Part shown: in pieces, positions 15,418 to 21,215 of the stretch
How the letters are laid out: each line of letters starts with the position of its first letter
How positions within the stretch are numbered: position 1 is the first letter of the stretch
DNA from: Nitrospirota bacterium
GTDB lineage: Bacteria > Nitrospirota > Thermodesulfovibrionia > Thermodesulfovibrionales > JdFR-85
Reading direction: 5' to 3'
DNA: 28,325 nt
NCBI GenBank assembly: GCA_015485235.1
Contig: WFTX01000319.1
Coordinates: 1 to 28,325 of the forward strand
Program-made: the position numbers and the translations under genes
Notes under the pieces: model-generated
The model's input: the letters and a program-made list of their open reading frames with translations, nothing else
Database searches by the model: none
Told to the model about the DNA's origin: nothing

Positions 15418-16017
15418 ATGGAAGAAGTCGAGACAAGGGATTTTATATCCAGCATATACGCCCTCAGCAAGGAGATTGAAGAGTGCCATGGCCTGCTATA
15501 TAACGTATTCGTAAGCCAGAGTATCAGAATTGCCGATGAGGCTGAGGAGAAGATCGGGAGGATCATGGATGCATCAGCCGGGCTTTCCTCGGAGATGATC
15601 GAATCATGCGGCGAGGACGAGAAGATGAGGCCCTATTGCACTGTGCCATCACATTTCGAACGGATGGCCTCAAACTACGAGATCATCCTGAGGGCATTGA
15701 GAAGGAAAATCAAGGATAACCTGCTCTTCAGCGACCGGGCGATCTCTGAGGTGAACTTCCTTCTGAACCGTCTCAGGGAGATCCTGAGTACCCTGAGCGA
15801 GTTCATCCTTGCAAGGAACACCTTTACAGCAAAGTACCTGATTGAGTCCGAAAAGGACCTGGAGAAGATGGCATCCGAGTATGCCACACTCCATGAGGAA
15901 AGGCTTATAGAGGGAACCTGTCTTCCCCGGTCTTCCGGCGTCTATATCATGATCCTCGATTCCGTCAAGCGGATCGCCTGGAATGTACGGGCGATTGCTG
16001 AAAAACTCGTAAGGTGA
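15418..16017 (+). CDS. PhoU-like helical protein
   Basis: A 199-residue soluble, mostly alpha-helical protein with no signal or membrane segment. The C-terminal stretch HEERLIEGTCLPRSSGVYIM followed by DSVKRIAWNVRAIAEKL resembles the second half of PhoU-like domains, including those at the C-terminus of Na/phosphate cotransporters (HxxRLxxG...lERIxxxxxNIAE). An N-terminal repeat with ALSKEIEECHGLLYNVF may be the partner helix bundle. PhoU proteins modulate phosphate uptake through metal clusters; no pst, pho or cotransporter gene is nearby, so the role is open. It has an excellent ribosome-binding site (AAAGGAGGTG, 15404-15413) and its own promoter. The stop overlaps the start of the radical SAM gene (GTGA). 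Fold assignment is moderate and function unassigned. Confidence 0.6.
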   Translation: MEEVETRDFISSIYALSKEIEECHGLLYNVFVSQSIRIADEAEEKIGRIMDASAGLSSEMIESCGEDEKMRPYCTVPSHFERMASNYEIILRALRRKIKDNLLFSDRAISEVNFLLNRLREILSTLSEFILARNTFTAKYLIESEKDLEKMASEYATLHEERLIEGTCLPRSSGVYIMILDSVKRIAWNVRAIAEKLVR

Positions 16018-16925
16018 GTACGCCAGTCTATCTCCGGATCACTGAGGCTGAGTTTCACGGGAAGGTAGAGTTACTGGAGGCGCTGCTTTCCGAATGCCGG
16101 CTCTGCCCGAGAGAATGCAGGGTTGACAGAAGTGCAGGGGAACGGGGGTTCTGCCGTACCGGCTCAAGCGCAGTTGTCTCAAGCTGGGGACCCCACTTCG
16201 GAGAGGAACGCCCCCTTGTGGGATACGGCGGTTCGGGGACCATCTTCTTCACCCATTGCAACCTTGGATGCCTTTTCTGCCAGAACTACTCGATCAGCCA
16301 CCTCGGTGAGGGAAGCGAGATGGAATCGGACGAGCTTGCCGGTGTGATGCTGGAACTTCAGAGGATGGGCTGTCATAACATAAACCTCGTTACTCCCACC
16401 CATCAGACACCGATGATCTTCAGGGCGGTTCTGACAGCCCGGGATAGGGGGCTTGCGATTCCCATTGTCTACAACACCGGTGGGTATGATTCTCTGGAGG
16501 TGCTCCGGCTTCTGGAGGGAATTGTCGACATCTACATGCCTGACTTCAAGTACTCTGACCCGGAGATGGCGGAAAGGTACTCCGAGGCTCCGGACTATCC
16601 CGTTGTGGCGAAAGAGGCGCTGAGGGAGATGCACAGACAGGTGGGCGACCTTCAGCTGGATCACAGGGGGATTGCCATCAGGGGGTTGCTGGTAAGGCAT
16701 CTTGTCATGCCTGAAGGGATTGCAGGGACTGAGGAGATGGCCGGATTCATAGCAGGGGAGATCTCCCGTGAGACCTACGTGAACATCATGGATCAGTACC
16801 ATCCCTGCTTCAGGGCCTTTGAGATGCCTCCCCTTGACAGGAGGATCACCAGGAAGGAGTATAACGAGGCGATAGAGACTGCGAAAAGACTGGGGTTGAA
16901 GAAGATTGACGGGATAACGGTCTGA
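16014..16925 (+). CDS. radical SAM protein, PflX-like (pyruvate formate-lyase activase related)
   Basis: Belongs to the uncharacterised PflX group (COG1313) of radical SAM enzymes related to glycyl-radical activases. The N-terminus has four cysteines in CRLCPRECRVDRSAGERGFC (C28, C31, C35, C47), as in that group. The radical SAM cluster motif is HCNLGCLFCQN (C82, C86, C89). The TPTHQTP, YNTGGYDSLE, DIYMPDFKY and LLVRHLVMPEGI segments are family-typical, and 303 residues is close to normal. The likely start is GTG 16014, overlapping the previous stop by a GTGA junction. An activase would need a glycyl-radical partner; none is in the window and the substrate is unknown. Tight coupling to the PhoU-like gene suggests linked expression. 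Confidence 0.88.
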   Translation: MSTPVYLRITEAEFHGKVELLEALLSECRLCPRECRVDRSAGERGFCRTGSSAVVSSWGPHFGEERPLVGYGGSGTIFFTHCNLGCLFCQNYSISHLGEGSEMESDELAGVMLELQRMGCHNINLVTPTHQTPMIFRAVLTARDRGLAIPIVYNTGGYDSLEVLRLLEGIVDIYMPDFKYSDPEMAERYSEAPDYPVVAKEALREMHRQVGDLQLDHRGIAIRGLLVRHLVMPEGIAGTEEMAGFIAGEISRETYVNIMDQYHPCFRAFEMPPLDRRITRKEYNEAIETAKRLGLKKIDGITV

Positions 16926-17045
16926 ATCCATTGTCAGGCACCCTTTACCCCAATTGAGGATTTTCTATCAGCAAGGGCAGGTGGAGGCGTCAGGAAGGAC
17001 ACTTCCGGGAGTTACGGCAAATAGAATAGTTCACTTTGGTCTCTG

Positions 17046-17528
17046 TCAATCCAGCGTTATAATCCTGCCCTCCATTGTCTCGATATCAAGGACGGCAACC
17101 GTGGCCTTTCCGTAGAGCCAGTGCCCGGCCTCACCGGGATTGATGATCATGGTGCCGTTAATCTTCTCGACCCTTGCCTTGTGTGTGTGGCCGTAGATGA
17201 CTATGTCGAAATTGCCGCTGGCAGCAAGATCATCTGCGATGAAGTGTTCATGTATTACAACGAATTTTCTCCCCTCATAGGTGAACTTGTGGGGCTGGGG
17301 ATGGATCCGTCCATTTGAGCGGCTGTTAAGAAGAACCTTGTCACCGTCATTGTTACCATAGATCCCCACAAACTCAGCCCTGAGCTCCTCATAGGGGATG
17401 AGTGAGAAGGGAGAGGTATAGTCCCCGGCATGTATTACAAGGGAAACCCCTTCATCGTTGAAGATTGAGACCGCCTGTTTGATCCTGTCGATGTTGTCGT
17501 GGGTGTCGGAGATTATTCCAACTTTCAT
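17046..17528 (-). CDS. YfcE/MJ0936-like metallophosphoesterase
   Basis: A 160-residue calcineurin-fold phosphodiesterase of the YfcE/MJ0936 family. Metal ligands are in order: D8 and H10 (SDTHDN), D36 (HAGDYTS), N60 (YGNNDGD), His in VIHEHF (about 93-95) and GHTH (113-116). Members hydrolyse phosphodiesters in vitro, but their natural substrates are mostly unknown. AAGGAGG lies just before the ATG. It is the last gene of a reverse-strand cluster, 18 bases after marC-like, and faces the radical SAM gene. The 120-bp gap to that gene contains only a small GGAAG/CTTCC hairpin (16993-17006) without a T tract. Gene symbols for this family are unreliable, so none is given. Confidence 0.88.
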   Translation of the reverse strand: MKVGIISDTHDNIDRIKQAVSIFNDEGVSLVIHAGDYTSPFSLIPYEELRAEFVGIYGNNDGDKVLLNSRSNGRIHPQPHKFTYEGRKFVVIHEHFIADDLAASGNFDIVIYGHTHKARVEKINGTMIINPGEAGHWLYGKATVAVLDIETMEGRIITLD

Positions 17529-17546
17529 TGTTCCTCCTTCTGTTTG

Positions 17547-18149
17547 TTAAATTCCGGAAATTATGTTCAGAAATCCAATCCTTATCATCATGATTGCAAT
17601 TGAGGCAAGAAGTATAGCCGTGAGTTTGGAAAGGGCCAGTATCCCCTTTCTGCCTATAAAGTTTACAATTTTTGTGGCATTCATGAACAGAATCCATACA
17701 AGGAACAGGTTGAGTATGAGAGATACAAGGGTAAGCAGGATGCCGTAATGTTCAGTCAGCACGATCAGCGTTGTCAGGAGCGCAGGTCCTACAATCATGG
17801 GCACGCCTATGGGTACTACTCCGACAGTCTCTCTGGTCCATGTCCCGGCTTCTCTTGGCTCACCCCGGAGGATCTCGAGCATGGCGATTGCAAGCAGAAG
17901 GAGCCCGCCTGCTATCTTGAAATCATCAATGGTTATACCAATGATCCTGAACACGCTCTCCCCGAGAAAGACAAATACTATGCTCACACCAAGGCCCGTC
18001 ATCACAGACTGCCTGATCACCCTCGACCTTTCATTCCTCTCAAGCCCTGATGTGCATGACAGAAAAATGGGGAGAAGTGCAAAAATATCAATCGCAACAA
18101 ACAGGGGGATGAAAGTAGCTGCAAGATCTTTGAAAAGAGCCGTGAACAT
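17547..18149 (-). CDS. MarC-family integral membrane protein
   Basis: A 200-residue inner-membrane protein with about six hydrophobic segments. The N-terminal FIPLFVAIDIFALLPIFL, the AGGLLLLAIAMLEILRG segment and the VPIGVPMIVGPALLTTLIVL segment are the conserved MarC parts. MarC was once linked to multiple antibiotic resistance, but that link has been withdrawn and transport function remains unproven. It lies 13 bases downstream of the YqaA-like gene and 18 bases upstream of the phosphoesterase gene, so all are probably on one transcript. No good Shine-Dalgarno precedes the ATG, consistent with coupling to the upstream gene. Confidence 0.88.
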   Translation of the reverse strand: MFTALFKDLAATFIPLFVAIDIFALLPIFLSCTSGLERNERSRVIRQSVMTGLGVSIVFVFLGESVFRIIGITIDDFKIAGGLLLLAIAMLEILRGEPREAGTWTRETVGVVPIGVPMIVGPALLTTLIVLTEHYGILLTLVSLILNLFLVWILFMNATKIVNFIGRKGILALSKLTAILLASIAIMMIRIGFLNIISGI

Positions 18150-18162
18150 TTCTACGATAGAA

Positions 18163-18747
18163 TCAGATCAGATATTTAATTATAACGAATCCGGCTATGA
18201 GGAGCAAGATGAAGAGATAGCTGAGGAGATTGAAATACCTGTCTATGAAGGTCTTTATCCTCTCACCGTACATGTAGATGAGGCCGCCTATCAGGAAGAA
18301 CCTTGCCCCGCGGCTGAGGAGAGAGGCGATGACGAAGACAGGAAGATTCACGCGGAAGAAGCCCGCCGAGATAGTAAAGACCTTGTAAGGGATGGGCGTG
18401 AACCCTGCAATGCTTATCGCCCATGCCTCGTATTCAACGAAGTATCTCCTTACGGTCTCTATGGCAGCTTCGTCGACATAGTTAAGGATTATTTCCTTTC
18501 CGAGAGTCCAGAAGTTGTGACCTATATAAAATCCAAGGAGGCCGCCGATGACTGATCCTGCAGTACAGACAGAGGCATATACGAAGGCCCTCCTTCTCAG
18601 TGAAAGGGAGAGAACTATAAGGAGGATATCGGGAGGTATGGGGAAAAATGACGCTTCGGCAAGAGCCAGGAGGAAAAGGGCCGGAAGCCCGTAAGGTGTC
18701 TCTGCCCAGTGAAGAACCCAGTCGTAGAGTCTCCTGAGGTATCTCAC
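18163..18747 (-). CDS. YqaA-family (DedA/SNARE-associated) membrane protein
   Basis: A 194-residue membrane protein of the YqaA branch of the DedA/VTT (SNARE-associated) superfamily. The segments LALAEASFFPIPPDILLIVL (about 27-46), GSVIGGLLGFYIGHNFW (about 64-80) and AGFTPIPYKVFTISAGFF are diagnostic, including the conserved proline and the G-F-T-P-I-P-Y-K motif. DedA proteins support membrane homeostasis; several act as flippases for undecaprenyl phosphate or phosphatidylethanolamine, but YqaA members are not assigned. The start is GTG, overlapping the stop of the methyltransferase gene (GTGA), so translation is coupled. A marC-like gene follows. Confidence 0.88.
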   Translation of the reverse strand: MRYLRRLYDWVLHWAETPYGLPALFLLALAEASFFPIPPDILLIVLSLSLRRRAFVYASVCTAGSVIGGLLGFYIGHNFWTLGKEIILNYVDEAAIETVRRYFVEYEAWAISIAGFTPIPYKVFTISAGFFRVNLPVFVIASLLSRGARFFLIGGLIYMYGERIKTFIDRYFNLLSYLFILLLIAGFVIIKYLI

Positions 18748-19703
18748 TTTTCTGCCTGGATGAGCACTGATTCATCCACTCTGTTTGTCCTTACTCTCCT
18801 GAAGCCTGCCTGTCTGCACCAGCCGGTCATCTCTTTCGTGGTATAGACCCGGCCTGAAGGGGTGTTGACAAGCATGTTCACTGAGAATATGGCCCCTGAG
18901 GGGGGAGATGTCCTATTTTCGTGAAGAAGAAAATCATTGATTATGAGCCTTCCCCCAGCAAGAAGGCTTCTTCGTATTTTCTTGATAAGTTTCTGGTTCT
19001 CCCGGCTGCTGAAGATATGGAGAATATTGCTTGCAAAGACAATATCATATCCCTTTCCGATGGGGTCTTTCAGAAAATCTCCTTCAACCAGGGTGACGGA
19101 GGGATGGTTATCGCCGACGTATTCCCGGGCGATATCAATCGTCTGCGGCAGGTCAAAGAGTGTGACTAAGCAGCCACGTTTTGCAAATTCGATGGAGTAC
19201 GTTCCGGGACCGCCTCCGAGGTCGAGTACGCGGTCATTCGGGGCCGGCCCGATCAGGCTTACGAGCCCCTTTGCCTTATCCGAGGCAAGGTTGTGCATTC
19301 CCCTGATGAATGATTCATGGTCTTTTCCCTTCTCCGATGGCCGTCCCGTCTGAAGTATCCCGTCAAGGTCTGACCAGCGCTTCCACAGCTGATCCTGATG
19401 TCTTAAGATATCACCCTGGTAATGTTTCTTCCCCCTAACGAGGTGCCTTGAGGCAGTTCTGGAATTTCTGTAAAAGCCCTTACTTTTTCTGATGAGTCCG
19501 AGGCCGGTGAGGGCATCAAGGAGGATCTCAAGGGCCCTTTCGTCAAGCCTGAGCCTTCTGGCAAGACCTCTTGCACTCACCGGTTTATCGAGGTGATCAA
19601 AGAGGCCCAGGTTGTTTGCAGTAAGGATGATCCGGCTCGTCCAGAATCCCCGCACCAGTCCGTGAATCTCTGTGATATCCTTCACAGAAAGAGGATAAAA
19701 CAT
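18744..19703 (-). CDS. SAM-dependent O-methyltransferase (Methyltransf_2 type)
   Basis: The N-terminal half (to about residue 100) is a winged-helix dimerisation domain: GFWTSRIILTANNLGLFDHL, then RRLRLDERALEILLDALTGL. The C-terminal Rossmann domain has SAM motif I, VLDLGGGPGTYSIEFAKRG, followed by VTLVEGDFLKDPIGKGYDIVF and LLAGGRLIINDFLL. This is the layout of acetylserotonin/hydroxyneurosporene-type O-methyltransferases, whose substrates vary widely. No quinone or pigment gene is adjacent, so the substrate is unknown. The start is uncertain: in-frame ATGs lie at 19790, 19769 and 19703, and a GTG at 19685. 19703 is used because family similarity begins shortly after it; none has a strong Shine-Dalgarno. 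It heads a tight reverse-strand cluster with YqaA, MarC and phosphoesterase genes. Confidence 0.85.
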   Translation of the reverse strand: MFYPLSVKDITEIHGLVRGFWTSRIILTANNLGLFDHLDKPVSARGLARRLRLDERALEILLDALTGLGLIRKSKGFYRNSRTASRHLVRGKKHYQGDILRHQDQLWKRWSDLDGILQTGRPSEKGKDHESFIRGMHNLASDKAKGLVSLIGPAPNDRVLDLGGGPGTYSIEFAKRGCLVTLFDLPQTIDIAREYVGDNHPSVTLVEGDFLKDPIGKGYDIVFASNILHIFSSRENQKLIKKIRRSLLAGGRLIINDFLLHENRTSPPSGAIFSVNMLVNTPSGRVYTTKEMTGWCRQAGFRRVRTNRVDESVLIQAEK

Positions 19704-19721
19704 GGGGTCTGACCGTGTCAA
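19693..19721 (-). promoter_or_regulatory. putative promoter of the methyltransferase cluster
   Basis: On the reverse strand TTGACA (19721-19716) is followed after 17 nt by TTATCC (19698-19693). Transcription would start near 19685, where an in-frame GTG lies. If this promoter is real, the CDS would begin at GTG 19685 on a leaderless message and not at ATG 19703. Confidence 0.35.
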
Positions 19722-19751
19722 ATGACATGCCTTCCCCTGCCCTTTGGCCGA

Positions 19752-19781
19752 TTGACGAAGAGCCGGCATGTATGCTATTCT
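19752..19781 (+). promoter_or_regulatory. putative promoter of the small coiled-coil gene
   Basis: TTGACG (19752-19757) and an extended -10, TGC-TATTCT (TATTCT at 19776-19781), are separated by 18 nt. The predicted start (about 19788) coincides with ATG 19789, which has no Shine-Dalgarno. Confidence 0.4.
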
Positions 19782-19788
19782 TAATGTC

Positions 19789-20052
19789 ATGAAATTGATA
19801 CCTCATCTGATAAGAGAGATACAGGATAGGAAGGAGAGGTATTTTTACAGAAAGAGATACAATGCCCTGAAAAGGGAGTTCGATGCCCTGAAGGCCTTCA
19901 TGGATGCCAAGGTAAAGGCCCTGGAGTCGTCATACGAGGCCAGAGTCAGGGAACTCGAGATGAGAGTGACGTTCCTTGAGAATTACAGGGAGAAGACCGA
20001 AGGAATATTCCGTGTAGTTGACTCTCTTGAACCGGGGCAGAGGAGAAACTGA
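19789..20052 (+). CDS. small basic coiled-coil protein of unknown function
   Basis: An 87-residue, highly charged, helical protein. From about residue 15 to 70 it shows heptad-like hydrophobic spacing (RYNALKREFDALKAFMDAKV, then ELEMRVTFLENYREK), so a coiled coil is likely. There is no signal peptide, membrane segment or recognised domain. An upstream in-frame ATG at 19768 is possible, but it lies inside the predicted promoter, so 19789 is chosen. It is divergent from the methyltransferase cluster, and the tRNA promoter overlaps its 3' end. I do not recognise the family. The absence of obvious frame damage and its plausible promoter suggest a real gene, with moderate confidence. Confidence 0.6.
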   Translation: MKLIPHLIREIQDRKERYFYRKRYNALKREFDALKAFMDAKVKALESSYEARVRELEMRVTFLENYREKTEGIFRVVDSLEPGQRRN

Positions 20053-20055
20053 TAC
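20027..20055 (+). promoter_or_regulatory. promoter of the tRNA-Gly/tRNA-Cys unit
   Basis: TTGAAC (20027-20032), a 17-nt spacer and TGATAC (20050-20055) lie at the correct distance from tRNA-Gly, with a start near 20062. A 6-bp hairpin GATACC/GGTATC (20051-20067) overlaps the -10 and the start region. Confidence 0.55.
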
Positions 20056-20074
20056 CTCTTCGGTATCCATCAGT

Positions 20075-20150
20075 GCGGGCGTAGCTCAGCTAGTAGAGCA
20101 CAACCTTGCCAAGGTTGGGGTCGCGAGTTCGAATCTCGTCGCCCGCTCCA
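20075..20150 (+). tRNA. tRNA-Gly (anticodon GCC)
   Basis: A 76-nt cloverleaf. The acceptor stem GCGGGCG pairs with CGCCCGC, the anticodon stem CAACC/GGTTG encloses loop TTGCCAA with anticodon GCC (20108-20110), and the T arm contains GTTCGAATC. The 3' CCA is encoded in the DNA (20148-20150). It reads GGC and GGU glycine codons. Confidence 0.97.
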
Positions 20151-20163
20151 TTTACTGAAAGAC

Positions 20164-20196
20164 AGGGGTTTGAGGGCTTGTGCCTGGAAAACCCCT
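20164..20196 (+). other. hairpin between the two tRNA genes
   Basis: AGGGGTTT (20164-20171) pairs with AAACCCCT (20189-20196) over a 17-nt loop and is followed by TTTAATAGTT. It may be a weak terminator or a processing stem between tRNA-Gly and tRNA-Cys. The T tract is short, so complete termination is unlikely. Confidence 0.4.
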
Positions 20197-20229
20197 TTAA
20201 TAGTTAAACCAATGATTCAGCACCCTTCC

Positions 20230-20305
20230 GGCGGCGTACCCAAGTGGCTAAGGGAGAGGTCTGCAAAACCTTTATTCGCCGGTTCGAATCCGGCCGCCGC
20301 CTCCA
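20230..20305 (+). tRNA. tRNA-Cys (anticodon GCA)
   Basis: A 76-nt cloverleaf. The acceptor stem GGCGGCG pairs with CGCCGCC, the anticodon arm GAGGT/ACCTT encloses CTGCAAA with anticodon GCA (20263-20265), and the T arm contains GGTTCGAATCC. CCA is encoded (20303-20305). The Gly-Cys tandem order is common in bacteria and the pair is probably co-transcribed. Confidence 0.97.
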
Positions 20306-20379
20306 CATCGCACTTCTTCCACGGACATCAAATCAATGATGCACACTAAAGAAATACAGTGAAATCCATTCCCTGAATT

Positions 20380-20388
20380 GGGTATAAT
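20380..20388 (+). promoter_or_regulatory. putative -10 (GGG-TATAAT) of the MBL-fold gene
   Basis: A perfect TATAAT (20383-20388), preceded directly by GGG, lies seven bases before ATG 20396. The -35 region is weak (TGAAAT at 20360-20365). The spacing places the transcript start at or next to the start codon. Confidence 0.5.
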
Positions 20389-20395
20389 TTCATGG

Positions 20396-21139
20396 ATGAA
20401 GATCATCGTTTTAGGGAGCGGGACATGTGTTCCGTCCATTGAACGGTCGTCTCCGGGCTATCTTGTTGAGACCGATGAACGCCTCTTCCTTGTTGATTGC
20501 GGGAGCGGAAGCCTCAGGCAGGTGGTAAAGGCCGGACGGGATTTCAGGGAGATTGATGCAGTCCTGATTACCCATCCCCATCCGGACCATATCTCAGACC
20601 TGATTTCCCTCCTTCACGCCTTGATGGCTGCCCCCGGATACAGGCGGGAGAAAGACCTTCTGATTGCAGGGACAGAGAGGGTCAGGCAGTTTTACGAAAA
20701 CTGCGTCTTCAGACTCCTGAGAAGGCCTGATACATTTTCCGTGACATTTATCAGTGCTGAGGAGAAATTTTATATTCCCCCAGTACACGTGTTTACCCAC
20801 CCGGTTTATCACTCTCCAGGAAGCATAGCCTACCGGATTGAGAGGGGTGGTAAATCCGTTGTATTCACAGGCGATACGGACTATGGTGCAGGACTCATAG
20901 GATTTTCAGAAGGTGCGGATCTCATAGTGGCCGATTCATCATATCTTCAGCGGGACAAGATAAAGGGCCATATGACGCCGGGTGAATGCGGTAGGCTTGC
21001 AGGGAAGGCCGGAGCTAAGCGACTGCTCCTTTCACATATATATCCGGTTGGGGATGGCGATGAGTTCCTCAGGGAAGCGAAGGATGCCTTTATCGGGGAT
21101 GTTGAGATTGCAAGTGATCTGATGGAACTGGAACTCTGA
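20396..21139 (+). CDS. RNase Z-like metallo-beta-lactamase-fold hydrolase
   Basis: A 247-residue MBL-fold protein. The zinc motif THPHPDH supplies H60, H62, D64 and H65; further ligands should be the His in YHSPGS, the Asp in FTGDTDY and the His in LLSHIYP. The N-terminus MKIIVLGSGTCVPS and the SSPGYLVETDERLFLVDCG strand resemble the RNase Z/ElaC and related phosphodiesterase group. The long exosite arm of true RNase Z is not obvious and the protein is shorter than ElaC, so tRNA 3' processing is only a possibility. It follows two tRNA genes, but both encode CCA, which lowers the need for RNase Z. The ATG at 20396 lacks a Shine-Dalgarno and sits just after a -10 box. Confidence 0.8.
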   Translation: MKIIVLGSGTCVPSIERSSPGYLVETDERLFLVDCGSGSLRQVVKAGRDFREIDAVLITHPHPDHISDLISLLHALMAAPGYRREKDLLIAGTERVRQFYENCVFRLLRRPDTFSVTFISAEEKFYIPPVHVFTHPVYHSPGSIAYRIERGGKSVVFTGDTDYGAGLIGFSEGADLIVADSSYLQRDKIKGHMTPGECGRLAGKAGAKRLLLSHIYPVGDGDEFLREAKDAFIGDVEIASDLMELEL

Positions 21140-21177
21140 AAATTGTGAAGACACTGGATGATAAACTCTCTGATGTA

Positions 21178-21186
21178 GGGTATAAT
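21178..21186 (+). promoter_or_regulatory. putative -10 (GGG-TATAAT) of the activase-related gene
   Basis: GGG (21178-21180) is followed at once by a perfect TATAAT (21181-21186). No convincing -35 is visible. Transcription from about 21193 would leave a short leader containing the GGAGG (21205-21209) of the large gene. Confidence 0.45.
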
Positions 21187-21215
21187 ATCCCTATGGAGGT
21201 TGGTGGAGGATGGAG

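Noticed and set aside
16179..16931. 250-codon reverse open frame opposite the radical SAM gene
   Set aside because: Antisense shadow of a well-supported gene, with no family resemblance.
16993..17006. GGAAG/CTTCC hairpin between convergent genes as a bidirectional terminator
   Set aside because: The stem is only five base pairs and no T or A tract flanks it.
17797..18555. 252-codon forward open frame opposite the MarC and YqaA genes
   Set aside because: It crosses two convincing reverse-strand membrane protein genes; its composition is that of an antisense shadow.
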